Of a stretch of 64,000 nucleotides of DNA, positions 13,469-25,880 are shown piece by piece (position 1 is the stretch's first letter; each line of letters starts with the position of its first letter). A program made the translations under genes and the position numbers. The notes under the pieces were generated by a model that saw only the letters and a program-made list of their open reading frames with translations, was not told the origin of the DNA and ran no database searches. Source of the DNA: Carallia brachiata (Eukaryota; Streptophyta; Magnoliopsida; Malpighiales; Rhizophoraceae); the NCBI GenBank assembly GCA_021464245.1, contig JADCRB010000013.1:4942466-5006465 (forward strand), read 5' to 3'.

Positions 13469-15246
13469 TTTTGTGGGGTTGTCTGTGTGTTGAAGGACAG
13501 GAAAGGGAAAGGGTTGATGAGGAAGGGCCGGCTCCACAGCTTGAGCTGCAGCTCCACAAGGTGAGATAAATGCCAGTGAACTTAATGGGGCTGCGTTGGA
13601 GGAAGAAAAATAAAATAACATACCATTTGTTGGTTTTCTAGATAAGAACCTTCGGACTCTCCAATAAAAATATGCCATGAGCGGCATGAGCCTCGACTTT
13701 GTGAGACATGTTGTAGCATAAACAAATGTTATCGAGCGCTCAGCCTTGCCAAGACGAAAGTTTTGGGTTCGAGTTCTCTTAAAATTGTTGGTGGGATTAT
13801 TTGTATGTTATTTTAGTGTTAAACACTTAATATAAATTTCTGATTATAACGCACCTCTCTTAAATATAACGCGGTAATTTTTTTACGAGATTATAAAATA
13901 CTATTTCTGTTTTATTTTTCCCAAATTTAGAAACTCATTAACGGCGTGGATTAATGTAGCCGGCTCATTGATTACTCATTGATTAATGTACACGTAACAG
14001 TATTTATTAGACGGGCTGATTGATTAATGTAGACTTAGCAAATATTTAATAGCCGTCTTTCTTTAAAATCCTTCTTGTCTAGTAGCACTGATTGCAGTGA
14101 ACAAACATCATATGTAACAATCAACCGACATCCTGCTGGTTTTCATTCCACAAGAAACACAGGGCCGACCGGTTATGAGAAGGGAAGTGGTTGCTTTTCT
14201 TACGTTCTCAAATATCAGTCATTTTTACTGCCGCTTCGCCTGCAAATCATCCCTCACTGCTGGAATTAGAGTAGTGTGCCTTGAAGCATATAATATAAAA
14301 AGAGTATATTAGAATTTAATATGTAATATTTTCCTCAGTATAACCCAACAACTTAAATTTTTGAAACTTATAATATTTTTCTACCACTCTCTCAAACAAA
14401 AACAAAAAGAAGATTTAAGTGTAAATATACTATTTAATTTTAGACTTGTTAAAATCGTAATAGAATTTAAGAGAAACTCGTTTCAAATCCAATACACAAG
14501 TAGGAAGTCTTCCTTTCGAAAAAAATTGAATTAAGACATTTGACTCACGGATCCTAAAACCGTAAATTGAATTAAAATATTCAGTTCACAGATCCTATGA
14601 CTGTCATACTCACAATAATTTTTTTTTTTTTGTGTTAAAATAAAAACTAAAATTTTTGAATTAAATGATGATCTTTTAACATATTATCAAAACTTTATAA
14701 TTTAACATTTAATTATAAATTTCTATAAGTACTTTATGATTTAACATTTAATTATGATTTTCTAAAAGTACGAGGAGTTTGCCTCACAGTAAAGGTTCCA
14801 CGTGAATAATACAAGAAAACCAACAAAGAAGCCAAATATTACAACTTAGTTTTCATATTTGCTCTCTTCCATTTTTATTGCTCTTCTCTACGTTCTCCCC
14901 AATGAACTTGAGGAAATAAGAGGCAAATTCACCATTACTTACTTTAACAATGGTTTCTCTTCCTCGCTGGGCTTTCTCTAGCTATCCTAGAGCTTTGAGA
15001 GAGAGGGCGATAGACAGACACAGCGTAATAAAGCATAGTGTGCAGAATAACTCAAGCTAAGAAAGTGGAAACTCTGTGTGCATTCCTTTGCCATTGCTTT
15101 TAAAGACCTTCCTCAGTTTGATTCATGCAGACAAATGATAGATGAAACACCTGTAAATTCGTGCAAGGGATTGAAATCTTCCGATACAAACATCTCAGGT
15201 TCTATGATGTCATTACATCCTATACTTACGGAAATTCTTAAACACA
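13469..15246. other. Gap between the P450 and FAX genes
   Basis: It contains the P450 upstream region, a possible tRNA-derived SINE near 13705-13900, and AT-rich DNA. The stretch 14060-14280 is less AT-rich but its open frame matches nothing I recognise. The last part (about 14780-15246) probably includes the 3' untranslated region of the FAX-like gene. Confidence 0.4.
13705..13900 (+). repeat. Possible tRNA-derived SINE fragment
   Basis: The segment has an internal GGGTTCGAGTTCT, a good B-box, about 40 bases after a GAGCGCTCAGCCTTGCC stretch, an arrangement seen in plant tRNA-derived SINEs. No flanking direct repeat was found, so the borders are approximate. Confidence 0.35.
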
Positions 15247-17531
15247 TCACTCTGTCTTGGCTGGAAAGTGATTGCCCCCAGTTGCAATTTTGTAGAGATA
15301 AAACCCAGTCATGAGAGCACTGCAAGAAACAGTTCTAGTCAGTGTGGCTCATGAAAATCGAACCGAACATTTCAACACCAAAGAACCTATGCAGGAGGTC
15401 ACTAGAGCTTTCATAAATGGAAAAGAAAACAACTGACAACGCAGCTTCTAAAATTATGAGATCAAACTTTTCACAAAATAAACCACAAGATGCAGTACAA
15501 CATGGCATTGGGTATCAAAGAGAGGGATACAGAAAATATGAATAGACCAAAGCTGATACATTGCAAGGAGACAGCATACATTACGAACACAATGAGAAGC
15601 AACACAAATTAATAACACAAATTGTAAGTGAACTGCATAGATTACGACACATGATGAGAAGCAATAGAAGTAAAAAGGATGTTATCCCAATAGGCTTCCA
15701 ACCCTACATCATTTGTTCATCTAAATTTTATAATACAGTCCTGTCCTGTATTCAAGTCAATTTACCTGTCCACATAATGGTAAACGTTATCCAGGATTTT
15801 CTGGATTCTACATAAAGCACAAAATTGAAATTGCAAGTTTTAAGAAAATAGTTTAGGAGTTTGGCAGGAGATGTAAGAGCAAACTCCTACTCTCTCCCAA
15901 GTGCAATTATTTCTTGTCTCCATATTCCTTCCGTGAAGTGAGAAACTGATTCTTTAGGCATGTAAAAAAATTCCACCAGAGACCTACAAGAGGAGCCGTT
16001 AAATAACTATACCCCAGACCACCTTTTTAGCAATGAGAAAGGAGGAATCCTCAAAGGGGAAAGGAAAAAATTTACCTCAATGCGTAACAGATACAACACA
16101 GGAATATAGCATGATTAGGCAAAACAAAACACTAAGCACCATAGACCAGACCCGTTCATCAATTATTTGTTCCAACTTAGCAATACTACAACATTCAAGG
16201 CAGGAGTTTGACATCAACTTTGGTGTGTCAAACGACTGATACAACAAATAGGGTGCACAAGCACAAAAACAAAGCGCTGTTTATATAATCATACCTGATC
16301 CCAGCAACAATGCCAGCAGGCATAATCTTAGAGGTCTGCACATAACGCTGCCCCATGACAAATGTTAGGACGACTGCACAAACTGTTTGTAAGGGCGCAT
16401 GAATCAGCAGGGATAACTTTTTTACATGCTAAAATACAGGCAATTGACTGAAAGAAGAATAATAAGAATGAAAGGAAAGTAATGGTAAGATGTTTATAGT
16501 TCACAAGCTGTCTTAGCAGCTTCAAGTCAAACTAAAGAATCAGTGGCTCCATTGAAACCATCCTTTCTCTCTGTTTTTATTTTTTCCCCTGGCTTAGCAG
16601 GGCTGGCTAAATCTGGTCTGGTAATGTAAATCTGTGAATCCCACCTAATCAAAACCCAAAAAATCCAACAAAAATTTGGAAAGGCAAAACCTGTAATTAA
16701 CATTCCAAAACCAAACAATTGGCTACAGTAACATGAAATAACTGATCAACAAGCTTAAAAAAGGTAAAAATTTTGGCAACAAAATCCTATTCCAGCAAAC
16801 AATCACGCATTGGATCCAAACCCAATATCCCGATTTGAACAAATAATAATAATAATAAAAAAACAAAGAAAGTCACTTCCTTTCTTTGCATAAATTGAAA
16901 AGGCACAAAACTTTAGAATACAAAGGCACAAAATAAACAAAACCCAGAAAGGGTTTAGCAAGGAAGGCTAAATCTGGTCTGGTAATGTAAATCACTGAAA
17001 CCCACCTAATCAAAACCCAAAATCCAACAAAGTTTTAGAAAGGCAAAACCTGTAATTAACATTCCAAAACTAAACACTTGGCCACAGTAACATGAAATCA
17101 CTGATCAACAAGCAAAAAAAAAATAAAAAACCACATGACAATTTCGGCAACAAAATCATATTCCCAGCAAACAATCACACATTAGATCCAAACCCAATAA
17201 CCCCATTTGAAGGAAAAGAAAAAAAAAAAAAAAACAAAGAAAGTCACTTCCTTTCTTGGCAGAAATTGAAAAAGCACAAATCTTTATTATACAAAGGCAC
17301 AAAATAAACAAAACCCAGAAACGGTTTGGTACCAGTTTCGATGGCGAATGCAGGGTAGGAGTTCTTTCTCCGCTCAAAAGCCTTGAGACTCAAGTAGCCA
17401 GCAAGGACGAGAAGCAATCCAGTGCCTGCACCCCCACCCAAAGATGCTAAGCTCCCTTTCTTCACGTACCCAGCCACTCCTCCACACACCAGAATCAGTC
17501 CATACGGGATCGTCAAGCAGAAATCGTGCAT
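15247..17531 (-). CDS. FAX-like Tmemb_14 membrane protein (UPF0136)
   Basis: Three exons on the minus strand: 17531-17333, 16382-16295 and 15319-15247 (TGA), with phases 1 and 2, joining to 119 residues, the usual length of short plant Tmemb_14 proteins. The product begins MHDFCLTIPYGLILVCGG. It contains KKGSLASLGGGAGTGLLLVLAGYLSLKAFER, the VMGQRY..T.KIMPAGIVAG block and a C-terminal SALMTGFYLYKIATGGNHF. Several short hydrophobic, glycine-rich helices are expected. The family includes FATTY ACID EXPORT proteins; the short members with this start resemble Arabidopsis FAX5/FAX6 and are thought to move fatty acids across endomembranes. A longer upstream open frame reaches 17756 but lacks family similarity, so I chose the MHDFC start. 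Intron 1 carries a tandem duplication next to its donor site. Confidence 0.88.
16592..17327. repeat. Tandem duplication of about 365 bp in FAX intron 1
   Basis: Two adjacent direct copies occupy about 16592-16953 and 16953-17327. Shared landmarks include AAATCTGGTCTGGTAATGTA, CCCACCTAATCAAAACCCAA, AACCTGTAATTAACATTCC, CAGTAACATGAAAT and AAGTCACTTCCTTTCTT. On the gene strand the proximal copy abuts the functional exon 1 donor; in the distal copy the matching sequence is diverged just after AAACCCAGAAA. The duplication therefore begins almost exactly at the exon-intron border. Confidence 0.8.
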
Positions 17532-19027
17532 TTTCTTTATTTTTTTCTTTTTTTTTTTGATATTTCTTCTGTTCCACTCTTTTAGACTTTTGCAGATCAA
17601 ACAAATTTTGCAGCTTTTGTTCTGTGGAATGGAGTTTGCTTGGTGGACGCCACCCACGTTCGGTAGTCGTTGTTTTGCGGAGCGTGATCTCAACGTCGTC
17701 GTTTTAAACTGCTGGAATTGAGCGAGCGGCGTGTGGGCGGCACGGATTGGTGACAATTATTAGTGGAGTGTTTGTTCGGTGTGTCAACAACTCAACATTT
17801 TGTCAGGGAAAAATTTAGTGATAATGCAATGGAGATATCTGCGATATAGTTTAATTTAATGAAAAATTTAGGAAATTTAAAAAAGAAAAATATGCCAGCC
17901 GTTAAATAAAATGTGTATTTTTTTAATCATACTTTTTTAATAAAAAAATTTATTATAATTATTTTAGCCATCAAATTTATAAATTAAAATCAAAATAATT
18001 TCTATTGGTTACGTTTCTTTCAACTAACTCTAAGGAATAGACTCTTCACTCAAATATTGTTGGATCTAACAGATCTTTCTCACGCCTGATCATGATATTA
18101 ACAAATTGTAAATCTACAATTATGTCTCTATATAATCCTATTTATTCAAGACAAACGACAGTGCAAATATGAATTCATGTTAAATTACTATTAAATTAAA
18201 GTATTTTTTGCAATTTATTTCGTTATTAATCAAATCTTTTTGTAATTGTTCAACTGATTTAACAATGATAATAGTGACAACTGAAAGGTTTATATATAAT
18301 TTTTCTGTTTTCTCTTTCCTCTTTAGAAAATAATTTGCAGGACACCCAACGATAAAAGACTGAATCTTTATTTTCGAGATCTTGAATAGTTTTCTTGCAA
18401 AGTGATGGTATTCCGAGCTATTCTGTCAATTTTCTGTTTCAAGTGTTTGATTTGTCTTTGCTTGTTTTTTTCACTTTCTTTTCTTTATTTATACTTCCGC
18501 GTTTTTCTTGTAACTATTCCCTACTACGATATTTTCTTTTACAATCCATTACACAAATAATTAATTATTCACTTACAAATACTTTTAACATTTTTCGATC
18601 TTACAAATACTTTTAACTTAGCTTTCTTTTTCCAATGAGGGTTGTTTAACCCCAGTCGAAACCGGCTTAAGACCAAGGAGGCGATGGATAGAAAAAAAAA
18701 AATCAATAAAAATGTTAACATTATATGTTTTCTTACATTAAAGATATTTCAAGCGTTTCACTTAATCTATGTAACAAAACAGTCTTGGTAATGAGATAGT
18801 AATCTCCCTTCTCCACAAAAAAAAAAAAAAAGTAATTCCCAAATGATTTTTTTTTTTGAAGAAAATGAAAAAACATGAATTATAAATTATACTCTGGTCA
18901 AAAAGAATTGTATTGGTTATACACTATAAGAGGGTTCAATACACTAAACTATAAGGAAGCATGCTTAAGCAAACTCGTATTATCCAAAAAGAGTCATCAA
19001 TTAATTACCAATTTTATAAAAATAAAT

Positions 19028-19523
19028 AGGAATATCAATATTTTTAATTCTAAATTTTTAAATTTTTTTACATTTAAATTCTAAATTTTTTTGACATTTC
19101 ATTTGAGTTTTAAACCTTTTAATTTTCTACCAAATCAGTCCCTCTTGTTACTAAAAGTGATCAATCTATTAAAAATAATTTTAATTTTATAAAAATTATT
19201 TAAAAAAAATTAAATATATGAATTGAATGTCTTTTTTATCAAAAATATACATGTTACGTATTTAATTCATATATTTGTTGATTAAAAAATATTTAATGTG
19301 CATATTTTGTTGATAAAAAAATATTTAATTTATATATTTTTCTTTTTTTAAATATTTTTTATTAAGTTAAACTCATTTATTAATTAATTGACCACTTTTT
19401 GTAACTTAAATGACTGATGTAGTATGAAATTAAAAAATTTATTTTTCAGATGAAATGTAAAAAAAATTTATAATTCAAACGTAAAAAGATTTAAAGGTTT
19501 AGAATTAAAAATATTGATATCCC
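19028..19523. mobile_element. Foldback/MITE-like element, copy 1
   Basis: The left end GATATC-like AATATCAATATTTTTAATTC and the reverse complement of the right end, GATATCAATATTTTTAATTC, are nearly identical. The inverted similarity extends some 80 bases inward (TAAATTTTTAAATTTTTTTACATTTAAATT against its counterpart). The interior has no coding potential. This is a long-TIR foldback structure of about 500 bp. Confidence 0.6.
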
Positions 19524-20689
19524 AAACTAAACATACATATAACTAAATCGAGTGTATTGTAAATAATTTAAACTCATAACCACATAATATAAACAAAATC
19601 TTCTAATTATCAAATCACTACCATCTTTAATTCCAAATAAAATTTTAAATATAAGAGATGACTCCACGAGGAGACGAGATTATCTTACGGTGTCACTGTA
19701 CCAAATTTCAACCAAAATGATTTTCCTTCTTAGTCGTTCCATGTACGATTCCTCGATTTTCCTTCTGGTTGCGTTTTCTAAAGTATTTACTAGTTTAATT
19801 CAACCTAAACCAAAATTTTTCCCCCTTTTTTTCCACGGTGGAGCTGACTTCTATTTTTTATTTTTGGTCAACTGACTTTTATTTTTTAAATGAGGCAGTT
19901 AAAGTGCCGTCCAAATGAGATACGGGGTACTGGGTAGCTTCCGTTCCCATTTGGGGACATAATTTTAAGATGCAGGCTGAGACATGGGGCATTATACGTA
20001 GGTTCCGTTGCCATTTGGGGACATAATTCTAAGACGTATTTTATTTAAATATTTTAACACGCAGCCGAACGTTAAATTATAATAAAATAACTATTTAATT
20101 TATTTAATAATATCTAATAATTTTTTTTTTTAATTTCAATAATTTAATATTTAATTGTTGTTGCTTAATATTTATTTTTAGAGCTCAATTACAGCACAAG
20201 AAAATTTTTTGTCAAAAATTTGACTAATTATAACAGACCTTGATTTTTTATAATTATTATAATATTTTTTGTAATAAAAAAATATTAACATTAAAAAAAA
20301 TTAAAATCTCATTACAATCAAGTACAATTCTGAACAAAAAAAATTTTAGTATCCTATCTTTTTTTTTTTATTTATTTAAATCGTTGACGTCCTGGCTGTA
20401 CCGGCGTGTTACACACCTGGCTTAGAGTGACGCCGGACATAGTAGCCAATATTGAAAAAGACATAGAACAATATAACCCAACTTGTTTTTTTTTTTTTTT
20501 TTGACATAAATGTAACCCAACTTGTTGATTGCTCCAAATGCGCTTCAAGCATATTGATTCTTTTTTCATGTTTCGTATGATATTTTTGACGAACAAAAAT
20601 CCCTTTCAGATGATTTTTGACTTTTGAGGTTGTTAACTCACTTTCTCACCGCCCTGTATCCCTGCTAATGGACAATGATCAGCAATATG

Positions 20690-21178
20690 TAATTTTGAAG
20701 TCTTAAATTTTTATATTTTGTTATATATGAATTTTAATTTTTTTTAAATTTTATTTAAATTTTAAATTTTTTAATTTTTTATTAAATTAATACATCCGTT
20801 AACGAAAAGTTCTCAATCTATTAAAAAATTAATTTTGACCTTATAAAAATTATTTTAAAAAAATTTAAATACACTAATTAAATTTTTTTTTATCAAAAAT
20901 ATGTATTTTGTATATTTAATTCGTATATTTATTGATTAAAAAAATATTTTATGTACATATTTGTTAATAAAAAATATTTAATTCATTGATTTGACTTTTT
21001 TTTAATAATTTTTATTAAATTAAACTTATTTATTAATGGATTGATAACTTTTTGTAAATGAAATGACTAATTTGATAAGAAATTAAAAGGTTTAAAACTC
21101 AAATAAAATGTCAAAAAAATTTACGACTTATATAAAAAAATGTAAAAATTTATGATTAAAAAATTATATATTCAGTAA
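20690..21178. mobile_element. Foldback/MITE-like element, copy 2
   Basis: This shares internal landmarks with the element at 19028-19523: TCTCAATCTATTAAAAA, TTATAAAAATTATTTTAAAA, AAAATATGTATTTTGTATAT and a closing TTTAAAACTCAAATAAAATG. It has the same overall inverted-repeat plan but more diverged ends. It lies in the same orientation about 1.65 kb away. Confidence 0.5.
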
Positions 21179-21769
21179 TGTTTTTGTGAGAAATGATAAA
21201 AAAATTACAACATTCCTACTGCCGCTTTAAAAATAAAAAGTCGTAGAACTTACGTATCAGAATGACTCCCCAATAGAGCTCTATTTTTCTTACTTCTTCC
21301 TTGTGTATAGTGTACTTTTCTTTGCTCTTTCAAAATAAAGGAGGAATGGATCATAATTATTCTTATTGAAAATCGTTTCAGAAAGTTTGTCAAAAAAAAA
21401 AAGAAAAATTCAATTTTGACAGAGTGTTGGTTAACAGTAAAAATATAAAAGTCTATCCTTGAATCAATTTGTTAAAAATTAATAATAAAAGATTATGGTA
21501 AACATTTGAGAGAGAGGATTTTCCAAATAAAAATCATTGTTCATACATTAAAATCGAGGCTTTTTAAAAAGGGGTCAAAAAGGATGAACAAAAAGAAGCT
21601 TTGTGCTTTATCAATGGCCTCCATATGAGCGTTGGCAAAGCATTTTTGCTCTATTCTTTCCTTGGCCTCCCGACTTTTTGGGTTTTTAGTTGGCAATCAC
21701 CCACCCAAGTATCCGTTGCTTGTTGCTAGATCCTCTTTTTATCAATTGTCGTTATCATTGGTCTGGCAC

Positions 21770-23194
21770 ATGGATTCTGAGAAACCATCTCCAAAAAGGT
21801 CCAAATTGTTGCGCACAGTCGCAAAAGTTCTTCACCTCCGAGCAATTGCTCCGGTCGACGGTGTTCAGAAAGTCACGCCCCAAGAAAAGGTCAAAGATGA
21901 TAAGCATTTTTCTGGGAAGTTTCCCAAATGGTCTGAGGATTTATCGGAATGGATCCACAAAGATGATCCTGATGATGATGATGATGAGTTTCAAAAGGGT
22001 CGACTTCTAGTCTTGAAATCTCTTCTGGCAAAACTGTTTGCCAACATTTCATCCATCAAAGCAGCATATGCTCAATTACAGCTTGCTCAGTCTCCTTACG
22101 ACCCTGATGGGATTGAAGCAGCTGATCAATTAGTGGTCTCTGAATTGAAGAAATTGTCTGAGTTGAAGCAACGTTACGTGCGGAAACAGTTTCATTTTTC
22201 TTCTTCTCTGGAGAGTTGTATTCTTTCTGCAGAAGTTCAAGAGTTGAATAGTCTGAGTAAAACATATGAAGTTGTGGGGAAGAGAATGGAGTCTCAGTTT
22301 AGACTCAAGGACTCGGAAATCATTTATCTTAAAGAAAAGTTGGAGGAGGCACAACGGCATAACCAATTACTAGAGAAAAGGTTCAATCTTTATCATCATC
22401 ATCATCAATCAGGCTCAAGTTACAGTCATTTCAATGCTTTTGTTGGTCATGCAGTCAAGTCGATTCGTGGCTTTGTCAAGCTGATGATCGATCGGATGAA
22501 ATCAGCAAATTGGGACCTTGATGCCGCGGCTGCTTCCATTGAACCGGATGTGCACTACTGGAGAACGGACGACGACAAGTGTTTTGCATTCGAATCGTTT
22601 GTTTGCAGGGTAATGTTCGACGGCTTCCATCTGCCCAATTTCTCACTTCCTGATGATGAGCCTTTGCCAAATAAAAGGAACCATCATGATCACAAGCTAA
22701 TGAAGCTCTTGTTCTTCAAGAGATTCACAGAACTAAAATCTGTGAAAGCAAAAGAGTGGCTTTCCCAGAACCCCAATTCAGGATTTGCAAAGTTTTGCCT
22801 TGTCAGGTACCTGAAACTCATCCATCCCAAGATGGAATCATCCTGGTTTGGAAATTTAAGCCAAAGAAGACTCCTGGATTCTGGTGAATTCCCAGAAACC
22901 AGATTCTTTAATTCATTTGCTGAAATGGCCAGGCAGATTTGGCTTTTACATTGCCTGGCATTTTCCTTGGATCCTGAGGCCTCAATCTTTCAAGTAAGCA
23001 GAGGCTGTCGATTCTCTCAAGTTTACATGGAAAGTGTGGCTCAGGATGAGTCACTCTCATTTGGGAACTCGCCGGGAGCCGACACGTCGGTGGCTTTCAC
23101 GGTGGTTCCGGGATTTAGAATTGGTAAAACTGTGATACAATGTCAGGTCTATCTCTCTCCCAAGTCCAAAGCAAAAACAGCCGTTGATCTTTAA
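21770..23194 (+). CDS. GIL1-like protein with DUF641 (gravitropic in the light family)
   Basis: A single exon encodes 474 residues from ATG 21770 (MDSEKPSPKRSKLLRTVAKV) to TAA 23192. The frame is open further upstream but only from a TTG codon, so the first family-like methionine is taken. The N-terminal part has a basic stretch and an acidic run (DDPDDDDDEF). Then comes the DUF641 region with LLVLKSLLAKLFANISSIKAAYAQLQ and a helical, probably coiled-coil segment (about residues 190-225). The hallmark MKSANWDLDAAAASIEP..YW and CFAFESFVCRVMF follow. The C-terminal half has FCLVRYLKLIHPKMESSWFG and a conserved RGCRFSQVYMESV. GIL1 in Arabidopsis is needed for light-dependent randomisation of hypocotyl gravitropism; the biochemical role is unknown. 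It has no frame break and no close neighbour. Confidence 0.9.
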   Translation: MDSEKPSPKRSKLLRTVAKVLHLRAIAPVDGVQKVTPQEKVKDDKHFSGKFPKWSEDLSEWIHKDDPDDDDDEFQKGRLLVLKSLLAKLFANISSIKAAYAQLQLAQSPYDPDGIEAADQLVVSELKKLSELKQRYVRKQFHFSSSLESCILSAEVQELNSLSKTYEVVGKRMESQFRLKDSEIIYLKEKLEEAQRHNQLLEKRFNLYHHHHQSGSSYSHFNAFVGHAVKSIRGFVKLMIDRMKSANWDLDAAAASIEPDVHYWRTDDDKCFAFESFVCRVMFDGFHLPNFSLPDDEPLPNKRNHHDHKLMKLLFFKRFTELKSVKAKEWLSQNPNSGFAKFCLVRYLKLIHPKMESSWFGNLSQRRLLDSGEFPETRFFNSFAEMARQIWLLHCLAFSLDPEASIFQVSRGCRFSQVYMESVAQDESLSFGNSPGADTSVAFTVVPGFRIGKTVIQCQVYLSPKSKAKTAVDL

Positions 23195-24054
23195 TCCGAC
23201 GGGGATGTGTCATTCTTCAATTACAGTTGGACCCACCACAACTGGAAGATAGAAAGCGCGTCCCCAGCGACCTCACAATTTTGTTCCTATTAGGCGCATG
23301 ACCGTCGGGTGTTGTGTTCAGTTGTACTGCGTTTCTCTGTATATAATTTTTAAGTTTAACATACAAATAAACCTGTAATTTTGTGTGTATTTAGGAATCT
23401 AGCTTACCATTAATTTACTCAAATATACTATTTACCGTTATCCAGTTTTTATTTTTTTAAATTCGAATAAGATTTATTAAAATACAAATTTATTTGTCAT
23501 ATTAATTTTTTTAAAATATATATAAGCGCAAGAAAAAATTAAAAGGAAGGGTTAACTTCTAAGAAAGGCGAGACCTCGGCGATCGCCATCCAACATGAGA
23601 TAAATTCTCAAAAGTGATTGTTCCAGGAGACCTCCGCCAGTCTTACCAAGAGCTCCTTGTTTGGTTAGCACACTGATTTTTCTCACATAGTGCGTGCTAG
23701 TCCAAGTTCTATTTTTTTTTTTTTTTTTCGGTCTAGGACTGTCCAATATCCAACTTTCAGTTTATTAAATTGACTAATCTGAACCAATATGAATAAAGTT
23801 CTAAAGGGCAGTAAACATCTCTTAGTAGAAACTTAACACGATTGTATTTCCAAATCTCGAACCCAAAATTTTTGGTTAAGTGGTGACGGATCCTATCATC
23901 CGCACCAGCACCTACTAATTTCAAATTCTATCTCTAAGAATCCACGTATCATCAAGCAAGCCAAATAAGGGATGAACCAAACTAATCTTATTAGAGATAA
24001 GAAAAAGTATCTCAAATGAGCCATCCCTAAAATAATATTTCTACGGCTTCTTTT

Positions 24055-24417
24055 CTAGGTTAATTCAAGGCCTCTTCTTCTGATTCCCATCAATTCAGTA
24101 ATTATATTGGTGTCCATACCAATAGGACCCATAAATCCACCCAACCAGTTCCCAAATGAACCACGCATTAAACCACTAAAACCAGCAATGCCCGGATTGC
24201 CTCCTGCGCTCCCATCAGCGTTGATTATAACACATCCAGGTGGAGGGAGTGTCCATAATACTAACCGAATAACAGAAGAAGAGTCCTTATCAGAAGGCCT
24301 TAAAAAAGAAGAGACATCAATGCAAAGATCAGCAATCTGCCGGTGTTGATAAATGCATACAATTGTAGAAAAACGGAGAGCAACATTACATGCCACTTGT
24401 ATGCCTGGTGGCCACAC
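24055..24417 (-). mobile_element. LINE-type RNase H domain remnant (N-terminal half)
   Basis: A minus-strand open frame of 120 residues contains PPPGCVIINADGSAGGNPG, AGFSGLMRG..GNWLGGFM and ITELMGIRRRGLEL before it stops. This is the first half of the plant RNase H-like domain: the N.DG metal site, the GNPG turn, the G..R...G.W strand pair and the E of the next helix. The second half with the E.DS motif is missing. The opposite half of such a domain is the remnant at 1296-1560. It is a decayed retrotransposon fragment. Confidence 0.7.
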
Positions 24418-25539
24418 AAGTGTTTGATGTTGTAAGAATTGTTATGTCATGGGCCTCGTCGTGACGAAGGCCACGCGTTTTATCCTGGAAGCTTAGCTTT
24501 AAAATCCATCCGGACTCAAAAACCGAAAAAATGATCATGGGTCAGATTATTTTTTGTTAAAATTTAGAAAAATATTAAGCAAAAGAAACCATTCGACTCA
24601 AATTGATTCAAGGTGGTCGATCGATTGGTCCAATCAATGAACTAGACAAATTTTTGTTGCGAAAATTTAAATTTTTTATGAAAAATAATGTATTTCATTA
24701 TGTTATTTTATTAAGACAAATTGTGTTATTTATCTTATATAATATAAAATATTATTTATTTTTGAAAAAGTTAATCCGCTGATTTGATGGTCATACTGAT
24801 AATTTAAAAAACTGTACCAACAGCACTAAAGCAGTTAAGTTAATCATCGAGCCTTTCAGATAAGGGTTGAAATTCTGCCTCCTTTGATCTCACTCCCTCT
24901 TATATACGGGCTTTTACTCTGTTGCAAGATCAAGACTTCTTAACTGAAAACTGGGGGCAACATTAATTTTGGAGCCCGATTCTCATTTAGGGAAAGCCGT
25001 TTAGTTTCTGTTTTCATTTTTTTCGAAAAAAATTTCTTTTGATAAGTTAAATCTAGTTCGAGCATGGTGGACCCTTATAAGGGGCAGCTCTCCCAACTCT
25101 ATTTTCTCCATTCAATAAGTTTAAACTCGAGATCTTATTTACCAGTACTAAATTCTTTGTACTAACACCAACCGTCGGTAATAATGAGCCAATTATAAAT
25201 CGCTTCAAGAAGCCTAACTGGGCCGCTTGAGCTCATTTAGCAGCTGACGCAGCAAACCCAATTTCGATCCTTAGAGAGCCGAAGTCCGCAAACGTGTTTT
25301 GGACTGGACAAAACAGATGTCAACAGAAACATATTTTTATTATTTTAAATAAGTTATATTCACTAAAATAGCTTGTGAGTCAAAATTAGCTTGCGAGTCA
25401 TTACTTTCAACTTCCAATGGTTTTCAAGTCTAATCCAATTCAAGGGACATAATTATCTTGCCTAAATTATTAATGATTTGATAAAAATAAAGTGTCTATA
25501 ATCTTATTTGAAGCCCAACAGACAAGTGGAGTCAATTCG

Positions 25540-25880
25540 TTATTTCAAATTTCAGATTATTTGAGCTTTTGGTATATAGAATTAACAGTTAATTGAATGT
25601 CAAACTATTCAAATTTCTGAGTATTTGGGATTTTGAATTTATTGGATTTCAGATATTTTGATCTCAAATATCTTGAGTTTGGAGTCATTGAATTTTAGAT
25701 TAATTAAATTTCCAATGCATCAGGTTTTGGATATATTGAGTTTTGAGTTTTCTAGTTTTTAGAATTAGGTTATTCAAATTTTAGGTTTCACAAATTCAAA
25801 GTATTTGGGTTTCGGCTGAATCACATTTCAAATCATTTCAACTTTGAGTTATTCTAATTTTAATTTATTTCGGTTGGAAG
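25540..25880 (+). repeat. Degenerate short-unit tandem repeat
   Basis: The stretch repeats short phrases such as GTATTTGGGATTTTGAAT, ATTGGATTTCAGATATTTTG, TATCTTGAGTTTGGAGT and ATATTGAGTTTTGAGTTTT at roughly 20-base spacing with much divergence. It resembles an old minisatellite. No coding potential is apparent. Confidence 0.4.

Larger units (their letters stand above)
17532..21769. other. Long AT-rich intergenic region with foldback elements
   Basis: Upstream of the FAX-like start there is a less AT-rich stretch to about 17760 that probably holds its 5' leader and promoter. From 17.8 to 21.6 kb the DNA is AT-rich and non-coding apart from two foldback elements listed separately. A direct repeat of GGTTCCGTTGCCATTTGGGG type occurs near 19940 and 20000. 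The open frame continuing upstream of 21770 begins only with TTG and is not counted as coding. Confidence 0.5.

Noticed and set aside
13469..13687. N-terminal extension of the P450 from the ATG at 13687
   Set aside because: It would bury the membrane anchor 73 residues inside the protein and has no family similarity; probably 5' leader.
21632..21769. 46-codon extension at the 5' side of the GIL1-like gene
   Set aside because: The open frame upstream of 21770 begins only with a TTG codon and has no family similarity; the ATG at 21770 starts the expected MDS..KPSP sequence.
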